Shown: positions 6,796 to 13,698, numbered from the stretch's first letter. The stretch is 14,713 bases of DNA from Thermoflexales bacterium (GCA_007118795.1 SKQX01000098.1:1-14713); one strand, 5' to 3'. The notes: a model not told the origin generated them from the letters alone. Numbers and translations: made by a program.

Positions 6796-6851
6796 CGTGG
6801 CCGGCTGCGAACCCAGCACCTGCCCGCCCCAACTCGCCCTACTCCTTCTCC

Positions 6852-7574
6852 TTACCGCTCCAAACCATCGCGGATCGCCCGCACCTCGCCGAGAATCGCC
6901 CTCATCACGTCTGCTTCCTCCACCTCAGCCGTCGTAGGGCCCATCGCGCCGCGGAACCGCCGCAGCGCCTCGACTGCCAGCTCGTAAACCTCGTCCGGAT
7001 CCTCGAGGTCCACCAGATTCGGCTCCGCTTACGTCGTGCCGCTGATCCCGGCGGTCTGGTTCTCCAGAGACCCGATGCCGAAGGCCCGGTCCAGTGGATC
7101 CCGTTGCACCGTCATATTGGTCACCGTCCGGAACGGGACGTACTTGACCGACCGGGTGATGACGCCCACGTGCATGATGACCTGCTCCTTGTGGATCTGG
7201 TATCGGAGGCTGCGGAAATAGAGGCCTGTCATGAGAATCGCAGGCACTCCCCGGACGACGTCCACGGCGAGGCTGATCCCCTGGTCCCACCCTATCGCCT
7301 CAACACCCACTTCCGGACCTAACGTGACCAGCGCGGCGATCACCACGGCGAGGAGCACAATCGCTCCTCCCACGATACCAATGACGACATAGGCCTTCGT
7401 CAGGTACTTCCGGCTTGGTTCGATCGTCAGGGAGTCCGCTGTGTGCTTCTTGCATCCGAGGCCAGCCGCGTCTTGCGGTGTCAGCCGGCTCAGTCTACTA
7501 TCGTGCGTCTCCGGAGCGAGATCGTTGCACGACGAGGAAGCGCGGAGGTGCCACTGGCGCGTTGAGCCCCCCAT
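6852..7574 (-). pseudogene. Bacterial-PH-domain membrane protein, interrupted by an in-frame TAA
   Basis: On the minus strand the frame from 7574 encodes a basic N-terminal part, LTIEPSRKYLTKAYVV, two hydrophobic segments (IGIVGGAIVLLAVVIAALV and a second around AVDVVRGVPAILMTGLYF) and a bPH2-like core (SLRYQIHKEQVIMHVGVITR, SVKYVPFRTVTNMTVQRDPL, FGIGSLENQTAGISGTT). TAA at 7029-7031 then stops it. Exactly the same frame continues for 58 sensible codons (AEPNLVDLEDPDEVYELAVE, ALRRFRGAMGPTTAEVEEAD, ... VRAIRDGLER) to TAA at 6852, as expected for the C-terminus of such proteins. So one gene appears broken by a single stop. The real start is unclear, since no ATG or GTG sits close before LTIEPSRKYL. 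bPH2 proteins are membrane proteins of mostly unknown role. Confidence 0.75.
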
Positions 7575-7595
7575 CAGTGCGAGTCAGCTGGCAAC

Positions 7596-7838
7596 TCAAG
7601 CAGGCCGCACAAGAACCCGTCCGGTCCACGCCAGCCACCCTCCCAGAGTCAGAAGGGGCGCGCTGACCACCAGATTCTGCAGCACGAGTAGGCCCAGACC
7701 GGCTGGACCGTAACCCTAATGGCGTGCCGCGCTGACTGGGTTCGCGCCCAGGAAATAGGCGACGCCCACGACGATCACACCGCTGCCGGCCAGACTGACT
7801 CCAGTCAGTACGGCAGTCAGGGTCGGACCCAAGCTCAA
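7596..7838 (-). pseudogene. Small two-helix membrane protein remnant with in-frame TAG
   Basis: The minus-strand frame from TTG 7838 reads LSLGPTLTAVLTGVSLAGSG, VIVVGVAYFLGANPVSAARH, then TAG (7716-7718), then in the same frame GYGPAGLGLLVLQNLVVSAP, LLTLGGWLAWTGRVLVRPA and TGA (7596-7598). Each half supplies one hydrophobic helix, so together they look like a short two-helix membrane protein of about 80 residues cut by one nonsense codon. It lies 21 bases upstream of the interrupted bPH gene on the same strand, suggesting a former membrane-protein operon. The family is not recognised and the original start is uncertain because low-complexity repeat DNA abuts it. Confidence 0.5.
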
Positions 7839-7983
7839 CCTCAGCCTTCAAACCCGCCAACGCTGAAACCTGCCAACGTCCAAACCTGCAACCCGCCGAA
7901 CCTGCTCGTAGTGAGCCACGCACCGCAGGGCACTGACCCAAAGCCACCGCGATCATACCTTCCAACGTTCAAACCGGCAACCC
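7839..7983. repeat. Degenerate AACCTGC-type low-complexity repeat patches
   Basis: 7850-7905 is built from variants of AAACCTGCCAACGTCC and AACCTGCAACC in loose tandem, and 7961-7983 repeats the theme (TCCAACGTTCAAACCGGCAA). Such patches occur as dispersed minisatellite-like DNA in some Chloroflexota genomes; this is from memory and not checked. Confidence 0.55.
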
Positions 7984-8496
7984 GGATGGCGGTGCCCGAA
8001 CGCCCCGAGGAAGCATGGGTGAGGGAAGGGAATTCCCGATGTGGCTCAGAAATGTCATTCAGATCAGAGAAGAGCGCAGGGCAGAAATCTGCCTCCGTGA
8101 GAGTGGAGAGGACAAGTCCGCCGACGCAGGCTTCGTCGACCCTCTACCCAAGGTGGCCGGCCCTTGGCGCGGCCGCTGTCGACGTCCCGGTCACCGGGGA
8201 TAGGTCCAGGTGGAGAACAGCCCTCCAAGGCCCTTGCAGATCGACAAGTCAGGTCAGCGGGCGTATCGTGCCGATTGCTGAGTCCTTGAGGAGGTGCCTT
8301 GCGATGCGCAACCCAAACGTAAATGCTGTATTCGCCGATGGTAGTGGCGCATCCCCTGTTACTTGGGATCTTCCCTCCACCAGCAGATCAGGCCGTGAAT
8401 GCGCGACTGCGCCCTCAGCCTTTGTTCTTCCTCTCACCGCAATGGGCATTCCCGTGGGTCGTCGCAACCCCGGCCAACTCGTAGCGGAGTCCCATA
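7984..8496. other. About 500 bases without a recognisable gene
   Basis: Open frames exist on both strands but give arginine/serine/proline-rich translations with no motif. An ATG at 8304 is preceded by GAGGAGG (8287-8293), yet the encoded text (MRNPNVNAVFADGSGASPV...) is unknown and runs out of frame through the ABC-F remnant. Probably eroded intergenic DNA. Confidence 0.45.
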
Positions 8497-8999
8497 GTGC
8501 CTCAAGCGAGCAATGTCTGCAAGGTTTACGGGAGCGAGATTGTCCTGGACGGAGTCTCCTTCGTCATCAACTGCGGCGACCCCGTAGGGCTAGTCGGCCC
8601 TAATGGCGCGGGAAGACCGCGCTGCTGCGCATCATCGTGGGCGAGGAGCGGGCCGATCAAGGAAGCGTGCGTACCTCACCCTCAGACCTCGGCCTCGGCT
8701 ACCTGGCCCAAGCTCTGGCGTTCAAGCCCGGCGCAACGGTCGGGGATGTCAGGCGGCAGGCCATCGACGGTCTTCAGGAGGCGGAGCGCCACGTAGAGGC
8801 CCTGACACAGCGGCTGTCGGTCGCAGAGGGTCCTGAGCTGAATGGGTTGATGGAGGCCTACGCCGAGGCGCTGACTGGCCTCGAGATGGTCGATGGATAC
8901 CGGGCCCGGGCACGCAACGATGCCGCCCTTGCCGCCCTGGGAGTGACAACCGCCAGATTCGTGCCACAATTCCCGACTATCGCCCCTCTCGAGCCTTAA
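8497..8999 (+). pseudogene. ABC-F ATPase remnant, frameshifted in Walker A and truncated
   Basis: From GTG 8497 the frame reads SNVCKVYGSEIVLDGVSFVI, NCGDPVGLVGPNGAG, a clear ABC-F N-terminus ending in the P-loop. Expected GGC-AAG-ACC is present as GGAAGACC, one base short near 8610, so the frame shifts exactly in the lysine-threonine of Walker A. Adding one base restores KTALLRIIVGEERADQGSVR, LGLGYLAQALAFKPGATVGD and a coiled segment up to RARNDAALAALGV, then the frame ends at TAA 8997-8999 without the SGGQ signature, Walker B or second ATPase domain. ABC-F proteins are soluble ribosome-associated ATPases. About 165 codons remain of a usual 500-650. Clearly dead. Confidence 0.85.
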
Positions 9000-9190
9000 G
9001 ATGCGAGCACCGCCGGTATCTCGCGGGCGACATGTGGCGCGTGTTGGCACCTTTCCGTGCTGTACTCTTCTACGAGTAGAACGTTTGGGCGGACGGCCAA
9101 CGCCCGGGCGGACGCGCATACCGGGCGGGCCCGCGAGAGCTCAACCATCGAGCAACACCATATCGAGAAGCATAAGGACACTCAGCTGCG
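9000..9190. other. Short gap between ABC-F and uvrA debris
   Basis: No intact gene is seen. A plus-frame stretch around 9085-9190 (ANARADAHTGRARES...IEQHHIEKHKD) faintly recalls the charged linker of ABC-F proteins and may be more of the same dead gene. GGGCGGACG occurs twice (near 9088 and 9109). Confidence 0.3.
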
Positions 9191-9256
9191 TATCCTGACG
9201 AGATCATCATCCGTGGAGCCAAAGAACACAACCTGAAGGGCGTCGACGTCCGGCTC
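9191..9256 (+). pseudogene. uvrA N-terminal fragment, about 20 codons
   Basis: YPDEIIIRGAKEHNLKGVDV followed by RL matches the very conserved start of excinuclease UvrA (DEIIIRGAREHNLKNVDV in the family) almost residue for residue, and is then lost at 9256. A TAA lies just upstream in the same frame. The typical GLSGSGKSS Walker A that should follow within ~20 residues is absent. The fragment stops exactly where the opposite-strand dnaC-like fragment begins, so it marks a recombination joint. Confidence 0.65.
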
Positions 9257-9521
9257 CAATCGGTAGTTTGGGATGGCGGCCCCCCAGGTGCGTCTTGCGC
9301 GCTGCGTTCCCCCGGCGATGACCGGCCAGCCGGACGGATCCTCGGCGTAGGCCCGCGCCGCTTGCAGGGCCCGGAGGTTCGAGACTGTGCGAGTCTTGTT
9401 TCCCGAACCGCGGTGAACGCTGACGAAGCCATCGAAGGTCTTGCGGTGCGAGGCACACGCGATCTTGGACACACTCTCCAGTTGGTTCAGGCGTTCCCGT
9501 TCGAGAGCTTCGGCACGACAC
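9254..9521 (-). pseudogene. DnaC-like helicase loader / IstB-type ATPase, internal fragment
   Basis: The minus strand reads AEALERERLNQLESVSKIA, KTFDGFV, NLRALQAARAYAEDPSGWPV and IAGGT in one frame, KTHLGG in the next frame and NYRLE back in the first. Together these rebuild the part of a DnaC-like AAA+ loader from the linker through Walker A (G-x-GKTHLAAAIANYRLE in relatives). Two compensating indels surround the P-loop, which also lost its GKT context, and nothing after NYRLE is present: no Walker B or sensor residues. DnaC-like proteins load the replicative helicase and are common on phages and plasmids as well as chromosomes. It is a dead internal piece. Confidence 0.65.
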
Positions 9522-9578
9522 CCTACTAGAGAATCGTCTATTCTCCTCCCAGCCTGGAGGCCAGCAAGTCAGGTGTGA

Positions 9579-9980
9579 TTAGGTATCCGAGATGATGTCC
9601 ACACCGGCGATTGCGGTATAGTCATCACGGTTGTGAGTCGCCAGTGGGCACCTGTGGCGCAGCGCTGTGGCCGCAATCCAGGCATCCTGCGTCGAGATAG
9701 GTCTACCTTGACGCTGACATTCGACACGAACTCTGGCCCACTGCTTGCAGAGTTCAGCATCGTAAGGCAAGATCACGTAGGCGCGTAACCCTTCTTCCAG
9801 ACGGCTCAGCTTTCTCTCTCCCCAGTTCCGGACGTAGGCCCACTGATACAACTCAGCCACGGTCATGAACGACACGGCCAATGTCTTGCCCTGCAAGTGT
9901 CGACGGTATGCCTGAGCCCGTGTGTCCCCCTTGAAAAGGAAAGACGCCACGTCTGTATCAACGATGACTACGCCGCTCAT
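9579..9980 (-). CDS. VapC-type PIN-domain toxin (ribonuclease)
   Basis: This 133-residue protein has the length and pattern of VapC. The metal-binding acids are D8 in VIVDTDV, E43 in MTVAELYQ, D99 in ISTQDAWIAATAL and D119 or D120 in LATHNRDDYTAIAG, with VDIISDT closing the fold. PIN toxins cut RNA, usually initiator tRNA or rRNA, unless held by the antitoxin. ATG 9978-9980 was chosen because it overlaps the antitoxin stop as ATGA, the usual coupled arrangement; a longer frame to 10013 would run into the antitoxin gene. All acidic positions are intact, so the toxin should be active, in contrast to the broken genes around it. Confidence 0.9.
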   Translation of the reverse strand: MSGVVIVDTDVASFLFKGDTRAQAYRRHLQGKTLAVSFMTVAELYQWAYVRNWGERKLSRLEEGLRAYVILPYDAELCKQWARVRVECQRQGRPISTQDAWIAATALRHRCPLATHNRDDYTAIAGVDIISDT

Positions 9981-10285
9981 CGGGCACTCATCGTCACATC
10001 CTGCCGTCGCCATTCGCGGACGGCTGCAACAAAATCCTCCACCGGCTCATCCTCAGGCCAGCCACCCAGGAGGGCATCGAGGTCCTCAACCGGCTGGACT
10101 CCCTGGCGCTCCGCTAACGTGTGTACATCGGCAGCCCGCCAGAAATCGGGGGATGATGAGGTGGGAGGCAGATCATGCTCCAGTTCGGCCAGAACCTGCA
10201 TGATCGCGTGCAGCAGCTCGCGCGGCGGCAATTGGCGTAGAGCCCTTACTGCTTCATCAGCGTTGGTAGAATCAGTTCTCACCAT
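9977..10285 (-). CDS. Antitoxin partner of the VapC-type toxin
   Basis: This 102-residue, acidic and helical protein starts at ATG 10285 with GGAGG 7 bases upstream and ends with TGA overlapping the toxin ATG. The N-terminal part (DEAVRALRQLPPRELLHAIM) is helical; the C-terminal part (LAERQGVQPVEDLDALLGGW, then PEDEPVEDFVAAVREWRR) looks like the flexible toxin-binding tail seen in antitoxins of PIN toxins. I see no obvious AbrB, ribbon-helix-helix or Phd fold, so the exact antitoxin class is unknown. A longer frame to 10396 adds 37 residues without a ribosome site. Function as antitoxin is inferred from position and tail. Confidence 0.75.
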   Translation of the reverse strand: MVRTDSTNADEAVRALRQLPPRELLHAIMQVLAELEHDLPPTSSSPDFWRAADVHTLAERQGVQPVEDLDALLGGWPEDEPVEDFVAAVREWRRQDVTMSAR

Positions 10286-10403
10286 ATCAACACCTCCACA
10301 ATCAGACAGAATCCCCACCTTATCGCGGTCCAAGCGCAAGCACCGAAGCCAACGAATGACAAGCTGACCAGGAATCTGTGAGTTCCTCCCGTCCACCTCT
10401 CGG

Positions 10404-10628
10404 TTAGATTATACCCCTACAGGCCACACAGGACAATACTCCGAACGATCGGGGCGTCCAGTGAGAGCCTCCATATAGAGCCTCAAGAACGAGCCCGTTG
10501 ACCAGGATGATGCCGATGGCGAGCTCGTTTCCCGAGAACGCGATCAGTAGTTGCCTCAGAAGGAGTGTCTCAGCCAGCAGGACGCTGAACCCCATCACCA
10601 CCACGACCATACGAACGCGTCTCATCAT
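10404..10628 (-). pseudogene. N-terminal fragment of a spermidine-synthase-like membrane protein
   Basis: The frame from ATG 10628 reads MMRRVRMVVVVMGFSVLLAE, TLLLRQLLIAFSGNELAIGI and ILVNGLVLEAL. This closely resembles the first helices of the multi-helix membrane proteins with a C-terminal spermidine/spermine-synthase domain (GFSGLxAQTLLLRELLISFSGNELxIG in relatives, from memory). After LVLEAL the text turns into unrelated residues and ends at 10404, so some 50 codons of a protein usually several hundred residues long remain. No catalytic part is present. It sits between the toxin-antitoxin pair and the IS21 remnant, which may have removed the rest. Confidence 0.55.
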
Positions 10629-10701
10629 CGAACTGATAACCCCTCTAGTCCAGACCGCCCGCTAACGCCGACATCGTCCAGCCCTCTGCTCGCCTGACTG
10701 C

Positions 10702-10745
10702 GTATTCCGGCCAAGCTGTACACGTGTTCCGGGGATGTCGTCCAC
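10702..10745 (-). repeat. Two tandem 22-bp repeats near the end of the IS21 remnant
   Basis: GTATTCCGGCCAAGCTGTAC-AC (10702-10723) and GTGTTCCGGGGATGTCGTCC-AC (10724-10745) agree at 15 of 22 positions and abut directly. IS21-family ends carry multiple ~20-base transposase-binding repeats, and these lie 55-100 bases beyond the istB end, as expected. Confidence 0.5.
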
Positions 10746-10799
10746 TTGTCGGAGCGAAGCGACGCTGGCATCGGCATTGTACCCTCGAGTGGTCGGCAT

Positions 10800-11614
10800 G
10801 GGCAAGCGGGAGTCAAGCTTCCGTCGTGATTCCCCCGTCAGCTCGAGCCGATGGGCGTTGTGAACTAGACGATTCAGGATAGCATCGCCAATGGTTGGGT
10901 CTGGGAAGCGAGCGTGCCAGTCAGTGACAGGCACTTGCGTGGGGACTAGGGTCGAAGACCGGCCGTAGCGATCATCCAAGATTTCGAGTAGGTCCTGCGG
11001 GCTGGGAACGGGTCAAAGGATCGTGTAGCCAATCATTGGCCCGAATGTCCGGGCCGATGACTAACAGCTGCGTGCGAGCCAAGCTGTCGAGGAGGCTGGG
11101 GTAAGAGCCGTCCCAGCGTGCGGAGCTAAGCCGCGTGCCTGGCTCGCGCAGCGAGCCCTAAGCTGTGAACCGGGGAGAGCTGACGAAGGAGGCGGGAGGT
11201 GCGGTAGTAACGGACGGTGAAGTCGTATCGAAACACGGAGTGGTCCAGCGCGCAGCTCAGGGGCAGGAGGTCCCGCCCAGAGTCTTGCCAACACCGGTCG
11301 GCCCGAGGACCAGGATGATTGGATGCTGTCCGATCCACTCACCCTGAGCCAGGTGGAGGATGAAACGACCGTCCAGGCCACGAGCGGCTGAGATGTTGAG
11401 ATCTTCGATAGTGGCCGGCACAGGCAGCTTTGGGTCTTGAGACGGCGCTTCAGGCGGTGATTGTCCCGCTGGATGCATTCGGGATCGATGAAAAGCCCGG
11501 GGCGGTCCTCAAAATCCAACTCAGCATACTGGGTGCTTTGAAGCTACTCTTCGAGAGCTACACGCAGCGGCCCAGACGGAGTCGAGTGAGCTTGTCAAGC
11601 AATGGTTGGATCAA
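10800..11614 (-). pseudogene. istB: istB, IS21 ATP-binding helper protein, multiply frameshifted
   Basis: Reading across frames on the minus strand rebuilds most of an IstB protein in order: LLDKLTRLRLG; VALEE, TAG, LQSTQYAELDFEDRPGLFID; NHRLKRRLK; PATIEDLNISAARGLDGRFI and LHLAQGEWIGQHP; Walker A GPTGVGKT (11281-11304); YDFTVRYYRTSRLLRQLS; LLDSLARTQLLVI; then DLLEILDDRYGRSSTLVPTQ, VPVTDWHARFPDPTIGDAIL and NRLVHNAHRLELTGESRRK. At least four frame changes and one stop occur, and a segment after LLVI (expected DDWGLAPL) is scrambled. IstB is the ATPase that helps the IstA transposase choose targets. The span fits the usual ~250 codons, so length is kept while coding is lost. Confidence 0.88.
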
Positions 11615-11752
11615 CTCGGGCTCGACCTGGTCGAGCTTGGCATCCAGGATGCTCCTGACACCCTTGTGGGAGCAGATGCCAGCGCGAAGGGCACGGCGAC
11701 AGGTGGCATCTACGCGGTCCTTACCAGCCTGGTATTCACTGACGCGCTGGAG
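11612..11752 (-). pseudogene. istA: istA C-terminal remnant
   Basis: YQAGKDRVDATCRRALRAGI followed by CSHKGVRSILDAKLDQVEPE matches the helical end of IS21 transposases (in relatives ERLEAACARAL...YRSVRSILEHGLD) and lies directly upstream of the istB start, as in intact elements. Nothing of the DDE catalytic core was found further upstream toward 11850. Confidence 0.6.
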
Positions 11753-11921
11753 GGGCGCGATGGCTACCAGGACCATAACGGGCCCGCTTGCGGCCCTCGT
11801 CAACCACCAGTGTGGCGGCGTAACGACGGACGATTGCGCGGTTCCCACTTCATGTCATCATATGAGGTGACCATCGACCCCGCCACTGACCCCGAGTGAA
11901 GATCGCTGATTGGAGACGCGA

Positions 11922-12641
11922 ATGGACCGCACCCGAGTCTTGCTGGTCGACGACGAGAAGGCCATCACCAACAACCTCGCTCCCCTTCTGGAACGGGCCG
12001 GCTTTGCTGTAGCCGTCGCATCCAACGGCGAGAAGGCGCTGCAGAAGACGGTCGCCTTCGCCCCAGACCTGATCGTCCTCGACGTGCTCATGCCCAAGCT
12101 GAACGGACGCGAGGTGCTGCGGCGCCTGCGCCAGCAGGGCGACTGGACGCCCGTGATCCTCCTCACCCAGGTGGGCGAATCCACTGAGCGGGCGATGGCA
12201 CTCGAAGAAGGTGCCGACGATTACCTGAACAAGCCTTTCGACCCCCACGAGTTGATCGCCCGCATCCGCGCGGTGCTTCGTCGTCGAGGCCAGTCTCCTG
12301 GGGAGAAGCCCCTGGCGATGGCAGATCGGCTTCGCGCCCGCGACGTGACCCTCGACCGCCCGGCCCGCCGCGTCGAGAGGGAGGGGCAGGCGCTGGAGCT
12401 GACTGGGAGGGCGGTGGCTTTGCTTGAGTACCTGATGCTCCACGCTCACGAGGTCCTGAGCCGCGAGCGGCTTCTGGATGCGGTTTGGGGCTGGGACTAC
12501 CCGGTCGCCACCCGAGCCGTGGACGCCCGTGTGGTGGAGCTGCGGAGCGCCCTCGACGACGACCCGGACGCGGCGCGACTCATCGAGACGGTGGTCGGGC
12601 AGGGCTACCGCTTCGTGGCTCCGGTGGAGGCGGACTTGTGA
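11922..12641 (+). CDS. OmpR/PhoB-family response regulator
   Basis: This 239-residue protein has a receiver domain (about 1-122) with D10-D11, phospho-acceptor D54 in LIVLDVLMP, T82 and K104 in LNKPFDP, and a C-terminal winged helix (about 145-236) with ELTGRAVALLEYLM, VLSRERLLDAVWGW, VDARVVELRSAL and VVGQGYRF. It is a DNA-binding regulator phosphorylated by the kinase encoded next. ATG 11922 follows GGAG by 6 bases. The stop overlaps the GTG start proposed for the kinase (GTGA). Likely targets include the promoter region at 13582-13645, which carries regularly spaced direct repeats. The specific regulon cannot be read from sequence. Confidence 0.95.
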   Translation: MDRTRVLLVDDEKAITNNLAPLLERAGFAVAVASNGEKALQKTVAFAPDLIVLDVLMPKLNGREVLRRLRQQGDWTPVILLTQVGESTERAMALEEGADDYLNKPFDPHELIARIRAVLRRRGQSPGEKPLAMADRLRARDVTLDRPARRVEREGQALELTGRAVALLEYLMLHAHEVLSRERLLDAVWGWDYPVATRAVDARVVELRSALDDDPDAARLIETVVGQGYRFVAPVEADL

Positions 12642-12749
12642 GCCACCAAGGGTGGCGCCGATGGTGGCCCCTTCTCCGCAGCCTGGGCCCGCTGGGGACT
12701 GGGAGCGCTCGCGGCCCTGGCGTGGCAGGCGGGCCTCTTCACACACCCG
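12638..12749 (+). other. Probable original N-terminus of the histidine kinase, in a shifted frame
   Basis: GTG 12638 overlaps the regulator stop as GTGA and has GGAGG 7 bases upstream, a far better start than anything near 12750. It encodes VSHQGWRRWWPLLRSLGPLG and then leaves the kinase frame. From about 12690 the kinase frame itself reads GALAALAWQAGLFTHPVLTL, a good first membrane helix with no start of its own. One base too many, or two too few, near 12680-12700 would explain both. Confidence 0.55.
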
Positions 12750-13574
12750 GTGCTGACCTTGCAGTTGCGCGCCGACGTCGGGATGTTGCTCCTATTGGTC
12801 GGGGCGTTGCTCACGCTGCTGGGACTGCCGCCCGCCGTTGTTGCAGTCTACGCCGCGGGCCGTCGCGCCCGCGAGCTGGAGGCCGCTCGGGCCGCGTGGG
12901 CCGACGACCGGCGTCGCTTCCTGCAGCGGCTCGACCACGAGCTGAAGAATCCCCTCACCGCCCTCCGCGCCGGGCTGGCGAACCTGGCCTCCCTGTCCGT
13001 CGGGCCAGAGCGGGACACCGCCCAAGCCAGTGTGGAGGCCCAACTGACGCGCCTCAACCGGTTGGTCGGCAACCTCCGCAAGCTGGTGGAGCTGGAGCAG
13101 CGGCCGCTGGAGCGTGTGCCCGCGGACGTGGGCGAGTTGCTGACCGAGGTGGTCGACCTGGCGATAGAGCCCCCCGATCGCCAGATTTCCCTCACCCTGC
13201 TTCAGGCCCCGTGGCCCCTGCCGCCTGCGTCCGGCGATCGGGATTTGATCTTCCTGGCCTGCTACAATCTGGTGGATAATGCCCGAAAGTTCACGCGTCC
13301 CGGCGACGCCATCGAGGTCCGCGCCTTCGAGGACGGCCGCTGGATCGCCATCGAAGTGGCCGACACCGGCCCCGGCGTCCCGGAGGAGGACCGGTCCCAC
13401 GTGTTCGAGGAGTTGTACCGGGGTGACAACGCCCGCGCGGTGGAAGGGAGCGGGTTGGGATTGGCCCTGGTGCGCGCCGTGGCATGGCACGACGGCGGCC
13501 GTGTTTCTGTGCGCAGCCGCGAGGGCCAGGGTACGGCCTTCACGCTGCGGCTGCCCCAGACCAGACCTACGTGA
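12750..13574 (+). CDS. Membrane histidine kinase (HisKA-HATPase), N-terminus probably frameshifted
   Basis: From GTG 12750 there are 274 residues: a membrane helix (MLLLLVGALLTLLGLPPAVV at 12-31), an H-box with H63 in LDHELKNPLTALR, and the ATPase domain with NLVDNARKF (173-181), DTGPGV (205-210), FEELYRG (219-225) and GSGLGLAL (233-240). It autophosphorylates and passes phosphate to the upstream regulator. GTG 12750 has no ribosome site and lies within what looks like the first helix. Coding signal continues in this frame back to about 12690, and the natural start is probably GTG 12638 in another frame. If restored, there would be two helices with only ~10 residues outside, the layout of intramembrane-sensing kinases. 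The catalytic domains are intact; expression depends on the frame question. Confidence 0.85.
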   Translation: MLTLQLRADVGMLLLLVGALLTLLGLPPAVVAVYAAGRRARELEAARAAWADDRRRFLQRLDHELKNPLTALRAGLANLASLSVGPERDTAQASVEAQLTRLNRLVGNLRKLVELEQRPLERVPADVGELLTEVVDLAIEPPDRQISLTLLQAPWPLPPASGDRDLIFLACYNLVDNARKFTRPGDAIEVRAFEDGRWIAIEVADTGPGVPEEDRSHVFEELYRGDNARAVEGSGLGLALVRAVAWHDGGRVSVRSREGQGTAFTLRLPQTRPT

Positions 13575-13581
13575 CGAGGTT

Positions 13582-13645
13582 GTTACACCGTGTGACGGGA
13601 TGGTTACCGGTCTGTCACACGACTTTACAGGGTCGATGGTATACT
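13582..13645 (+). promoter_or_regulatory. Predicted response-regulator-dependent promoter with 21-bp direct repeats
   Basis: TTAC occurs at 13583, 13604 and 13625, that is at exact 21-base steps (GTTACAC, GTTACCG, TTTACAG). TGTGAC (13591) and TGTCAC (13613) fall between them. TATACT (13640-13645) is a good -10, but no -35 lies 16-18 bases upstream. OmpR/PhoB-type regulators bind direct repeats spaced by helical turns and replace a missing -35. Confidence 0.5.
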
Positions 13646-13698
13646 GATGCTGTCACCCGAAGGACCGATCAGTATCCCGTACAACGCGGAGGCTTGAG

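Larger units (their letters stand above)
10700..11755 (-). mobile_element. IS21-family insertion sequence remnant
   Basis: It contains the istA C-terminal tail, a multiply frameshifted istB, and tandem 22-bp repeats at the downstream end. The istA catalytic part and the upstream end are absent, so the element is truncated and cannot move. The outer limits are approximate; no target-site duplication was identified. Confidence 0.75.

Noticed and set aside
6553..6819. An 88-codon minus-strand open frame over the repeat pair
   Set aside because: It reads through both repeat copies in different frames (136-base offset), has low-complexity R/S/G-rich text and no ribosome site, so it is a by-product of the repeats.
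7839..7983. Possible CRISPR-like array in the AACCTGC repeat patch
   Set aside because: Repeat units are short, variable and contiguous with no regular spacers and no cas genes in view.
9529..9545. GAGAAT-N5-ATTCTC inverted repeat downstream of vapC
   Set aside because: Only six-base arms and no T-run on the needed strand, so it is not called a terminator.
11850..12746. A 298-codon minus-strand open frame antisense to the response regulator
   Set aside because: The plus-strand regulator has all receiver and winged-helix residues, and the antisense text has no motif.
12485..13279. A 264-codon plus-strand open frame overlapping regulator end and kinase
   Set aside because: It is the wrong frame for the kinase core and is dominated by R, G, P and A. 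Only its 12638-12690 part seems meaningful, as the shifted kinase N-terminus.
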